A DNA stretch of 42,886 bases from the NCBI GenBank assembly GCA_024278345.1, contig JAJRTK010000503.1, forward strand, positions 1 through 42,886, read 5' to 3'. The notes beneath the pieces are model-generated. The model worked only from the letters and a program-made list of their open reading frames with translations. It did not search any database and had not been told where the DNA came from. Of the stretch, positions 8,846-16,570 are shown one piece after another (position 1 is the stretch's first letter; every line of letters starts with the position of its first letter). This DNA is from a bacterium (GTDB lineage: Bacteria; CSSED10-310; JAJRTK01). The translations under genes were made by a program, and so were the position numbers.

Positions 8846-10021
8846 ATGACGCTTGCAGGTAACCTTGCCACGATGTCCATCGCGGACCTTTTTCAATGGA
8901 TTGGCTTGGGAAAAAAAACGGGCACGCTGCGCCTTGAAACACCCGATGTCCGGAAATTCATCTATTTCCAGCTCGGCCAGGTATTCTTTGCCTCCTCGAA
9001 CAAAACCAAGGAAAGACTTGGTCAATTTTTGGTCCGGCAAGGATATCTCTCAGATGCCGATCTTGAAGGCAGCCTGGAGATCTGGAAAGAGTACAATGGA
9101 AATAAGAAACTAAGTGAAATTTTTGTGGCGCGAGGATTCCTGACTCAAGAAAGGATGATCAGGAGCTTGGGGGAACTCGTCCAAGAGATCATCTTCGACG
9201 TTTTCTTCTATGAACATGGGGAGTTTGAGTTCCAAGAAGGGTATTTGCCCCCTCAAGTCAAGAAGTCATTCCAACTCGATTCTCAATGGCTCATCATGGA
9301 GGGGCTTCGGCGGCTGGATGAATACCAAAGGAATGCCGATGCACTTCCGAGTCATGAGCAGGTGTTAGTCCGGTGTCCCGCGTCCCCAAGTGCCTTTGAG
9401 CTCATTGGTAGGGAAGCGCGCCTTCTATACGATCTCATCGATGGGGAGAGAGACGTGGAAATGATCGTCGAAGAGACGCCGTTTCCCGTCTATGAGGCGC
9501 AAGCGGCATTGGTGGAATTGCTGGAGGCAGGGCTCGTGGCGACACGACCCATGGGGACCGAGGAACTCCTTTGCCGGCGACTGCGGCGCACACTGCGCCT
9601 TGGCAGCGGCTTCCTCGAGCAGGGGGAGCTTGCTCGAGCTCGAGGCGCTCTTCGCCAAGCGATTGGGCTGTTAGATGGCCACCGGCAACATCATCGCCCT
9701 GAGAGTCCCCTTTATCGATCTCTCGCCGGTTTCAAACGAAGGCTGGACTACACTCTGGTTACCGAGGTCGAGCGGCTGTCGGGAGGACTCGAAAGACCCC
9801 TTACCGTCGATCCACAGCTCCTCACCGGCCAACGGATCGAGAATCTCAGCGCGGATGAAGGCTTCATCCTCTCTAGAATCGGCGAGCAGGCTACTCTAAG
9901 GGAAGTTCTTTTGACCAGTGGCTTTGCGAAGGCTCGGGCGTACGAGCTCTTGTATGAGCTCCTAAACCGAGGCATCATTTACCCCATCGGAGATGGAACG
10001 CAGCTTGCCGTTCCCACGTGA
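8846..10021 (+). CDS. DUF4388 (PatA-like) signalling protein
   Basis: 391 residues. ATG 8846 is chosen because the DUF4388 pattern starts at once (LAGNLATMSIADLFQW, then KKTGTLRL); the ribosome site is weak. The N-terminal ~95 residues are DUF4388, first noted in PatA-type response regulators. Residues about 50-100 have a helical segment like the T2SS ATPase N-terminal fold (LGQFLVRQGYLSDADLEG). The C-terminal half carries two winged-helix-like regions (FELIGREARLLYDLIDGERDV and FILSRIGEQATLREVLLTSG), as seen in many DUF4388 proteins. There is no receiver or DNA-binding domain that I can name. It is a cytosolic signalling protein by family. The divergent twin-FHA gene suggests a shared regulatory unit. 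Confidence 0.82.
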   Translation: MTLAGNLATMSIADLFQWIGLGKKTGTLRLETPDVRKFIYFQLGQVFFASSNKTKERLGQFLVRQGYLSDADLEGSLEIWKEYNGNKKLSEIFVARGFLTQERMIRSLGELVQEIIFDVFFYEHGEFEFQEGYLPPQVKKSFQLDSQWLIMEGLRRLDEYQRNADALPSHEQVLVRCPASPSAFELIGREARLLYDLIDGERDVEMIVEETPFPVYEAQAALVELLEAGLVATRPMGTEELLCRRLRRTLRLGSGFLEQGELARARGALRQAIGLLDGHRQHHRPESPLYRSLAGFKRRLDYTLVTEVERLSGGLERPLTVDPQLLTGQRIENLSADEGFILSRIGEQATLREVLLTSGFAKARAYELLYELLNRGIIYPIGDGTQLAVPT

Positions 10022-10039
10022 ATCCGTTTGTCTATGGTC

Positions 10040-11371
10040 TCACACCACGTTGATAGGAATTGTTAGCGGAGTCGAACCCAAGTCTCGAAACCAGGCCACA
10101 AGCTCGCTGACCATGTCGAAGTGAAGTGAATAACGGCCTTTTTGCTCAGGGCTTCGAAACCGGTATTCGAAGCAGGCGGTTCTTCCTGGAGGAACATCGG
10201 CCTCGAGTTGGACCCGTTTGTCTGAGTTTTGCCAAATGCGGCCCTTCTCGTCCATAAGCTGCCCGGCCAGGGTGACGAATCCCCCTGTGGGCCGTGGTGT
10301 GGAAAGCCAGATGGAGTCCCCCACGTTTGCTGCTCTTACTCTCCACACAAATTCCTGCCCCGCGGTGATTTTCTTGGGCCCCTTAGCCTTGATTCTTGCC
10401 CGCAGAAGAGACGGGGTTGCCGATGTGCGCTTTTCGTGCAAGGCGTTGGGCCATGGACCGGATTCGAAAAATTCCGGCCATATCTTTCGGGTGGGTCGCC
10501 CACCCCGTTGGTATTTCTTCGACGCTCCAGGAACAGGCAAGGAAAGGTGCCAGCAGAGAGAATCGATTTTCAGCATTCTTGCCAACCGCCGGGCCTCGTC
10601 CATCTCTTTCTTGCTATCGTTCCATTCAAATAGTATATAGCGCCACATCACGTGCGGCCCGCTGGCCCCGACCTTGGTTCGGTGGGCCACAATCCCGCCC
10701 ATGGCATCGAGGACTCGCTGAAGTTTTCCTCCCTTTCGATACCGAGAATAGCTCTGTTGCGTCGCTCCATCCACAGAGAAAATCAGGCGATCAATCCCGG
10801 AATCGACGATTTCCTGGCGCCGCTTTTCATCGAAGAAGAAATGTCCGTTTGTGCTACTGTCAATCCGAATGTGTGGAAACTTCTCTTTGACAAATCGGAT
10901 CATCGGAACCGTAGATCGGTGGATAAACGCTTCGCCGTAGTTGTAAAACTGAATTCGCTCTAGAAACGGACCCGCATCATTGACGACCGCGCAAAACTGG
11001 CTGGTACTCAAGAAACGGTGGCTCCGCATTGGAGTCGAGTTGTTGACTTGACAGGAAGGGATGGGGCATCTCAGGTTGCATACGATTGTTGGTTCGACGA
11101 GCAATCTCCTGGGACCGGGAGGCGTTTGAGGGCGGGGCAATACGGCTACCGTGCCACCAAGGCCGCAGCCCTGGCAGAGTTTGCCCGGCTTTCCATTTCC
11201 AATGCTCTCTCGGAGCGCTGCCATGGTTGCTCCGTTCCATAGCTCTAAAATGGAATTCCTGGCGACCGAACCGACAGGTCGTTCGTTGAATGGATCGGCA
11301 CAACCGCACACGACCGTTCCATCACAGGTCAGAACCAAGGTGTCAAAAGCCCAATTACAGAAAAAAGACAT
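10040..11371 (-). CDS. Radical SAM protein with an N-terminal SPASM-like part and a C-terminal Ig-like domain
   Basis: 443 residues from ATG 11371 (AGGT upstream); an open extension to 11593 crosses the divergent antiporter gene. Residues 5-70 look like a SPASM segment (C5, C16, C22, C24, C66, C69, with ILELWNG between), which normally follows the radical SAM barrel but here precedes it. The barrel starts near 92; its cluster motif is CNLRCPIPSC, C98-C102-C107, hence CX3CX4C instead of CX3CX2C. Barrel motifs YNYGEAF, SSTNGHFFF and FSVDGATQ follow. Residues 325-443 are a beta-rich domain ending in the pattern RYSLHFDMVSELVAWF, shared with the radical SAM gene at 19030. Peptide or glycan modification is possible. 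The protein is cytosolic and no precursor peptide is identified. Confidence 0.82.
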   Translation of the reverse strand: MSFFCNWAFDTLVLTCDGTVVCGCADPFNERPVGSVARNSILELWNGATMAALRESIGNGKPGKLCQGCGLGGTVAVLPRPQTPPGPRRLLVEPTIVCNLRCPIPSCQVNNSTPMRSHRFLSTSQFCAVVNDAGPFLERIQFYNYGEAFIHRSTVPMIRFVKEKFPHIRIDSSTNGHFFFDEKRRQEIVDSGIDRLIFSVDGATQQSYSRYRKGGKLQRVLDAMGGIVAHRTKVGASGPHVMWRYILFEWNDSKKEMDEARRLARMLKIDSLCWHLSLPVPGASKKYQRGGRPTRKIWPEFFESGPWPNALHEKRTSATPSLLRARIKAKGPKKITAGQEFVWRVRAANVGDSIWLSTPRPTGGFVTLAGQLMDEKGRIWQNSDKRVQLEADVPPGRTACFEYRFRSPEQKGRYSLHFDMVSELVAWFRDLGSTPLTIPINVV

Positions 11372-11420
11372 GCGCTTACCTGGTATTCGCCCCGTTGGGG
11401 CATCGAAAGAGAAAACTGTC

Positions 11421-13370
11421 TTGACTACGACCCGGTGCCGCAATCGCCTTCCAACCATCGCTTCCATCGTGGTCATGATTGTTTGGCTATCGTTCGTCGG
11501 TGCCGTTGACTCCGTCTTCGCCCAAAAGCCTTCTTTTTCCGCGCCAGATGTCGTTCTAAGTGGCGTTCCGTTTACGGTCAAAGGGAAGTACACAGGCCCA
11601 GCCGCGAAGCTACAGTTTGTCGTGGCGGGTCAGTCCCCTGTCGAAGGGCGATCCAACGGCGATGGTGAGTTCGAAAGCCCAGAGCTGACGATTCCCGATG
11701 CCGGGTCGAGACTTCTGGTCGTAAAGTCCAGCAATCAATCCTCCGAAACGAAGGCGCGGACGCTCCGACTCCAAGTTCTTCCCGGTTGGATTTCCCTAGC
11801 TCCACCGCTCCTGGCAATCCTTCTCACACTCTACCTCAGGCAAGTGGTTCCGTCGCTCCTTTGCGCGATCTTCATTGGTGGAACCTTGACCGCGGGCTAT
11901 AGCTTGACCGGCGGCTTCATAAGAACCATTGACCAATACATCGTGGGGGCGCTGGCGGATCGCGATCATGCATCCATTGTGGTTTTTAGCCTTCTCTTGG
12001 GAGGGCTTGTGGGGATGATCTCGCGCTCTGGAGGTACCCACGGGATCGTGGAACGACTTTCCACGTTTGCCACCAAGGCGTCTCACGGTCAGGTTGCCAC
12101 GTGGCTCATGGGCATTGCAATTTTCTTTGACGACTATGCCAACACACTCATTGTCGGAAACACCATGAGACCGGTGACGGATCGACTACGCATATCCCGG
12201 GAAAAGCTATCGTACATCGTTGATTCGACTTCCGCGCCGGTGGCAAGTCTGTTCATTTCCACCTGGATCGGTTACGAAGTTGGTCTCATCGGAGACACCT
12301 TCAAAGCCACGGGAATCGAGCTAGACCCGTTACAAACGTTTTGGGCGACCGTGCCCTATCGCTACTATCCTATATTAGCTCTCTTCATGGTTCTGGCCAC
12401 AGGAGCAATGAATCGGGATTTCGGGCCCATGCTCAAAGCGGAACGACGGGCTCGGCAAGGGAAAGGCGTTTTGAGGGAAGGCGCGGAGCCCGCCTTGGAC
12501 GCGGATGCTCCGGAGCTACAGCCAAAGCCGGGCGTTCCCCACCGGTGGCAAAACGCCGCAATACCCATCGCGATACTCATCTTTTCCACCATGACTGGCC
12601 TCATTTGGTCGGGTTACACGGCGCTTTCCAACGCTGGAGAGGTTCACTTCACTTTGGAAGACCTTCTGAGCAACGCCAACTCCTACCAAGTGCTTCTGGG
12701 TGCATCGTTGTTCAGTTTGCTCGCCACGACCCTCCTTCTCTGCGTCCAGAAAATACTCACGCTTGAGGAGGCCATTGAGGCCAGTATTTCTGGCTTTCGA
12801 TCCATGGTGATGGCAATAGTCATCTTGGTGTTGGCATGGTCGATAGGCGATGTTTGCAAGGATCTCCACACCGCTAATTATGTCGTTTCTCTGCTGTCGA
12901 ATCGACTCAACCCCATTTTCTTGCCGGGCCTGGTCTTCCTCTTTTCGGCGTTCGTCAGTTTTGCCACGGGAACTTCTTGGGCGACGATGGCGATCTTTAT
13001 GCCGCTGACCATTCCTCTGGCTGTCCGGGTAAGCGAGGCCGCCGGCTTACCACCAGGCGCTGCCGAGACTATCCTCATTGCCGCCATCTCCTCGGTCTTG
13101 GCCGGAAGTGTCTTTGGGGACCATTGTTCGCCCATCTCGGACACGACCATCCTCTCCTCCATGGCATCAGCTGCGGATCATTTGGATCACGTGAAAACCC
13201 AGCTTCCTTACGCGGTGTTCATTGCGCTGATTTCCGTCAGTTTCGGGACTTGTTCTCTCTATTTCGATCTTGGACCCTGGAGCGTCATCCTCATTGGAGT
13301 CGCCCTGGTGGTCGGAGTTCTTCTTGTTTTTGGAGAGAGCCCGTCGAGGGGAGTCGGCGCTGACGAGTAG
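11421..13370 (+). CDS. NhaC-family Na+/H+ antiporter with an exported N-terminal domain
   Basis: About 649 residues from TTG 11421, which leaves a short positive n-region (TTTRCRNR) before a signal-peptide-like core and VFAQK; ATG 11370 is an alternative, and neither has a strong ribosome site. After the signal come about 100 residues with an Ig/beta-sandwich look (APDVVLSGVPFTVKGKYTG). The multi-spanning antiporter domain begins near residue 125. Typical NhaC features are DDYANTLIVGNTMRPVTD, the long central loop, FATGTSWATMAIF and SVFGDHCSPISDTTI. The family exchanges Na+ (or an organic substrate) for H+ at the inner membrane. The N-terminal exported domain is an addition to the plain ~450-residue family. 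The start lies about 50 bp from that of the divergent radical SAM gene. Confidence 0.87.
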   Translation: MTTTRCRNRLPTIASIVVMIVWLSFVGAVDSVFAQKPSFSAPDVVLSGVPFTVKGKYTGPAAKLQFVVAGQSPVEGRSNGDGEFESPELTIPDAGSRLLVVKSSNQSSETKARTLRLQVLPGWISLAPPLLAILLTLYLRQVVPSLLCAIFIGGTLTAGYSLTGGFIRTIDQYIVGALADRDHASIVVFSLLLGGLVGMISRSGGTHGIVERLSTFATKASHGQVATWLMGIAIFFDDYANTLIVGNTMRPVTDRLRISREKLSYIVDSTSAPVASLFISTWIGYEVGLIGDTFKATGIELDPLQTFWATVPYRYYPILALFMVLATGAMNRDFGPMLKAERRARQGKGVLREGAEPALDADAPELQPKPGVPHRWQNAAIPIAILIFSTMTGLIWSGYTALSNAGEVHFTLEDLLSNANSYQVLLGASLFSLLATTLLLCVQKILTLEEAIEASISGFRSMVMAIVILVLAWSIGDVCKDLHTANYVVSLLSNRLNPIFLPGLVFLFSAFVSFATGTSWATMAIFMPLTIPLAVRVSEAAGLPPGAAETILIAAISSVLAGSVFGDHCSPISDTTILSSMASAADHLDHVKTQLPYAVFIALISVSFGTCSLYFDLGPWSVILIGVALVVGVLLVFGESPSRGVGADE

Positions 13371-13788
13371 CGGCCCGTTTTCGGGACACGGCATCGCCGA
13401 AAGGAGTGTTTTTCCGTCTGGCCGAGCGGGGAGGCGGTGGCCTCCAGGTCTTGTTGCCCCCGTGCGCGAAGATGCAAACTCAGGGTTCAACTCAGATGTT
13501 TCACAACGGATAGCTACGATGAAGTCTAAGGCGCGGTCCCACCAAGGACGAGGAGGGGGAGCGCCGTCGCCGTAGACTTTCTTGGTTCGAGGAGGTGGGA
13601 CGGTCGGTGACATCGATGGGGATAATGGACCAGACCCCGCTGCGGATCTGTTGCGGGGCACCTGGTTTGAGGCGGTTTGGATTGCAAATTTTTTTCCTGC
13701 TGTGCATACTTTGGTTTGTGGAGTGCGGATGGCGCTTGGGTTTCCCAGGCTGGGAACTGAAGTGTGGTGATGTAAGGAGGACGTGAGG
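13371..13788. other. Spacer between antiporter gene and surface-protein gene
   Basis: 418 bp with no convincing large gene. Frames on both strands are open but without family motifs. A 53-residue frame with one membrane segment (13625-13786) is listed separately. A clean AGGAGG at 13775-13780 serves the following gene. I see no tRNA and no clear terminator after the antiporter. Confidence 0.6.
13625..13786 (+). CDS. Possible 53-residue single-span membrane peptide
   Basis: ATG 13625 with GGGG upstream; the stop TGA lies at 13784-13786, just before the ATG of the next gene. The product has a hydrophobic stretch GLQIFFLLCILWFVECG between basic flanks and four further cysteines. It could be a leader peptide coupling to the surface-protein gene, since its last codons contain that gene's AGGAGG. 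No homology can be claimed, and a chance frame in a spacer is quite possible. Confidence 0.25.
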   Translation: MDQTPLRICCGAPGLRRFGLQIFFLLCILWFVECGWRLGFPGWELKCGDVRRT

Positions 13789-15660
13789 ATGTGCAGACAT
13801 AATTGGAGTAGGGTGTTCGCCCTCAAAGTTTTGGCTCTGAGTTTTGTCGTGTCGGCGTTTGCTCAGGAGGAAATGAGTCTGCGGCCCATCCGACGGTTGA
13901 ACACGGCGCCATTTTACAGTGGAGTTCAAGGCCAAACGGAACTAGTGCAAGTCATCAACCGGTATGCGGAGGACATTCGAACCGGCCTGGCGATGGCGGG
14001 ATTACCCCAACTTGCGGATCCAGTCATCGGTGAAATTCAGGCTGGCCGGCTTACCGCCGAAGAGCTACCTTTCGGCCAGAAATTCCACTTCATGTTGTTC
14101 CGTCATACGGTGAGTGGAAGAGATCAGGATACCGGTCGGAAGTTCAAACGTGGGGAGGTTGACGTTGTCCGGAACCTCTACTGGGCAAGTGACACGCCGG
14201 TACAGGCATACGTGCTTCGGGTTGATGTCCAGTCGAAGCAATACACGTTTGCGATTCCCTTCGGGCCAAAGGGCTGCACGAATCTGAGCCTCATTAGTGT
14301 GAAATCCTATCCTGTATGCCAACTTGTAATAAGACCTAAGCCAGCCCAGGCGGGGGTTCCTGTCACTATAGATGCCTCTGGCTCCTATGCTCCGTCGGGA
14401 GTCGTTTCGCTGGACGTCACGATCACCGACGCCTCGGGATCCGCCATTGCTTCCAAGGATGGTAGCAGGCCGTTTGAGTGGACTTGTCCTTCACCTGGTA
14501 ACTATGCCGTGAGAACCATTGTCACGTCAGATGGTCTCCAAGCAGATTGTTCCGAAAAGCTTCGTTGCGTCGAGCCCCCGCCCCCGCCGAATGAACCGCC
14601 GCGATGCACGCTGATCGTGTCGCCGGAACAGGCTGTTGGCGGCCAGACAATCACCATCGATGCAACCGGCGCCAGCGATCCAGAGGAATGTGTCAAGGCC
14701 AATACCCTGGAGATCAAGGATCAAACTGGGCAGCTCTTGCTTTCTTCGCCAGGTGATGAGGTCTTGTTCCACAAGTTCAAACGCCGCGGCTTGTACAGCA
14801 TCTCGAACACGGTCACCGACTGCAAAGGTGAAATCGCGTACTGCAAGAAAACGGTGGAAGTCACTCGAAAGCGGGGTACCTTTTCTGTTGCCGTGGGCGG
14901 TCTCTTCGAGAAGCGGCTTGGCTCAGAGTCATTCTCGGAGTTGTTTGACATCGGACTTATCGTGGAGACGGACCCGTGGCCGAACGTGCCGTTCGTTCGT
15001 GCCACCATCATGCAGCTCAACACACCAGGCAACGCGGCATCCATCAGTTATTCGATCAAACTTTACAGTGTGGATGGCGGTCGCGCTCTCATTGGGGAAA
15101 GCTCTGGTTCCACGGTCTTTGAGATGATGCTCCCGGGTTCTGGTTCCTACGAAGTCGTTGCCCGTGGCGAGACTCTGGTGAATGGTGGGACCGCTTCTGA
15201 TGAAGAGAGTATCGCGTTCACGGTTCAGAGCGGTACCACGGATTCTTTCAACGTGAACGATCAATCAACGACTGTTGTCTCCGAAAGGGAGAAGAAGGAA
15301 AAGAACTGGTACATCCCCGTAAAAATCGGCTATGCTTATGAGCTCGTCTCCAACCTTGAAGCCGCGATCTACGGCGGCGTTGCGATCTCTGTGGACAAGC
15401 TCGATGACTCCGTTCTCTTCGGCGATCTTCAGCTCAACCTGAACAAGGACCCGATCCTTATCGGTATCGGTTTGGGTTCGTGGGACATTACGGATCGCAG
15501 CGTTGTTGAATTGCTGGTCAACGCAGGGGTCATTGTTGGGCGGGGAGTCTTCGGAAGCGAGATATGGACGCTCTTCCTCCAGGGTCGCTTGCCGTTTGAC
15601 AAGCTGGACAAACTGTCCGACGAATTTAGGGTCATGTTTGGAATCCGGATCGACTTCTGA
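13789..15660 (+). CDS. Exported Ig/PKD-like protein with a C-terminal barrel-like region
   Basis: 623 residues. ATG 13789 is 8 bases from AGGAGG and is preferred over GTG 13783. A signal peptide ends near SAFA/QEE. An N-terminal region of about 150 residues of unknown fold follows. Two PKD/Ig-like repeats come next: about 177-260 (CQLVIRPKPAQAGVPVTIDA) and 275-365 (CTLIVSPEQAVGGQTITIDA), separated by a PPPPPNEPP linker. A third beta region carries short acidic and glycine-rich turns. The last ~125 residues alternate polar and hydrophobic residues and end in MFGIRIDF, a pattern of outer-membrane barrels with a terminal aromatic. Likely location: outer membrane. The ligand is unknown. A terminator hairpin follows 41 bp after the stop. 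Confidence 0.78.
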   Translation: MCRHNWSRVFALKVLALSFVVSAFAQEEMSLRPIRRLNTAPFYSGVQGQTELVQVINRYAEDIRTGLAMAGLPQLADPVIGEIQAGRLTAEELPFGQKFHFMLFRHTVSGRDQDTGRKFKRGEVDVVRNLYWASDTPVQAYVLRVDVQSKQYTFAIPFGPKGCTNLSLISVKSYPVCQLVIRPKPAQAGVPVTIDASGSYAPSGVVSLDVTITDASGSAIASKDGSRPFEWTCPSPGNYAVRTIVTSDGLQADCSEKLRCVEPPPPPNEPPRCTLIVSPEQAVGGQTITIDATGASDPEECVKANTLEIKDQTGQLLLSSPGDEVLFHKFKRRGLYSISNTVTDCKGEIAYCKKTVEVTRKRGTFSVAVGGLFEKRLGSESFSELFDIGLIVETDPWPNVPFVRATIMQLNTPGNAASISYSIKLYSVDGGRALIGESSGSTVFEMMLPGSGSYEVVARGETLVNGGTASDEESIAFTVQSGTTDSFNVNDQSTTVVSEREKKEKNWYIPVKIGYAYELVSNLEAAIYGGVAISVDKLDDSVLFGDLQLNLNKDPILIGIGLGSWDITDRSVVELLVNAGVIVGRGVFGSEIWTLFLQGRLPFDKLDKLSDEFRVMFGIRIDF

Positions 15661-15700
15661 TTCTAGGTGGTATTGCCGCCGACCGTCGCACCTTCATACA

Positions 15701-15734
15701 GCCAGGGTGGCTTGCCGCCCTGGCGGTATTTTTC
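15701..15734 (+). terminator. Rho-independent terminator after the surface-protein gene
   Basis: GCCAGGG (15701-15707) pairs with CCCTGGC (15718-15724), with further TGGC/GCC pairing inside the loop, followed by a T-rich run (GGTATTTTTCG). It lies 41 bp after the stop of the gene ending at 15660. Confidence 0.6.
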
Positions 15735-15785
15735 GCGCAAAGGGTGGAGATGGCTTGAGGAAGAAAGGCGGTCTCGTTCATTCCT

Positions 15786-15806
15786 AGTCGGCCAAGCCGA
15801 CTTTTG
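15786..15806 (+). terminator. Second hairpin with T-run
   Basis: AGTCGGC (15786-15792) and GCCGACT (15796-15802) form a seven-bp stem with a three-base loop, followed by TTTG. It may be a back-up terminator, or a regulatory hairpin in the leader of the gene at 15918. Confidence 0.4.
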
Positions 15807-15917
15807 TGCCGGGAGCTAGTAGCCTTCCTGTCGATGGCCGCTTGCCAGTACAACCCCGAGACGGTGAAAACACTGGTTGGCGGGGAAGGAGAGCGAGCCC
15901 GGGAAAGGCCACGGATC

Positions 15918-16505
15918 ATGCATCGTTTTCCATTGCTGCCGGGATGTCTTTTGCTGGCGTTTTTTTGCCAATGTTCGGCGAAAGAAAATCCTTCGAACCA
16001 AACCTCGAGGCTACTTGCCAATCCCTACAATGCGAAGGTCCGGGGTTCTCTGTTTCACAGCAACAGTGATGGGTTCGAGCTAAAGTTCAACACCCGTAAC
16101 TGGCGAGTGGAAAAAGGGGAGTACGCTCTGCACCTAGTGGCCAGAGACAAGCACACCACGGTCATTTTCGGTAGCCAGCACAGCATCCTTGGATCAGGCA
16201 GCCTGCCATCGGCTGCTCAGGGACTCCTCAAAAAGCTTGGGATGCGTTCGCCGCAGGTGGTTTCGCGGGACAAGGCGGAACTCAGTGGCGTTTCTGCTTT
16301 CAGCGTCGTCGCAGTCGGCCAGTTCCTGGTCGATCCGGCCCAGAAGTTCATCGTTTCGCGCAAAGTCAAAGTGATTGTGGCTCGCCAAGGTCGCCGGATT
16401 TACTGGATGAGCTATATCACCACGGAAGCAGATTTCCAGCGGTATCTGCCGGATATCGAGCTTTTGGAACAGGCGTTTGTTCTTTTGGAAGAGCAGAAAG
16501 GCTGA
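15918..16505 (+). CDS. Small exported protein of unknown function
   Basis: 195 residues from ATG 15918. The start is chosen because it begins a signal peptide (MHRFPLLPG then LLLAFF). FFCQCS follows; the cysteine could be lipidated, but the lipobox is not canonical. An open extension to 15804 adds only a non-signal region and crosses the second hairpin. The mature part is an alpha/beta sequence with phrases such as FELKFNTRNWRVEKGEYALHL, and a late IYWMSYITTEADF that recalls PsbP/DUF1795-like stress proteins in outline, without proof. It precedes the MCP-type gene at 16571 by 65 bp on the same strand and may be cotranscribed with it. An input-signal role at the membrane is a guess. Confidence 0.7.
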   Translation: MHRFPLLPGCLLLAFFCQCSAKENPSNQTSRLLANPYNAKVRGSLFHSNSDGFELKFNTRNWRVEKGEYALHLVARDKHTTVIFGSQHSILGSGSLPSAAQGLLKKLGMRSPQVVSRDKAELSGVSAFSVVAVGQFLVDPAQKFIVSRKVKVIVARQGRRIYWMSYITTEADFQRYLPDIELLEQAFVLLEEQKG

Positions 16506-16570
16506 AACGGCGGGAGTAGAATTTCCAGGTTCGAGGTTTTCGTGAGGGCGTGTTTCAGGAAAACTAGCTG

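Noticed and set aside
13167-13826. 219-codon frame on minus across the antiporter end
   Set aside because: Overlaps two better genes and has no recognisable motif.
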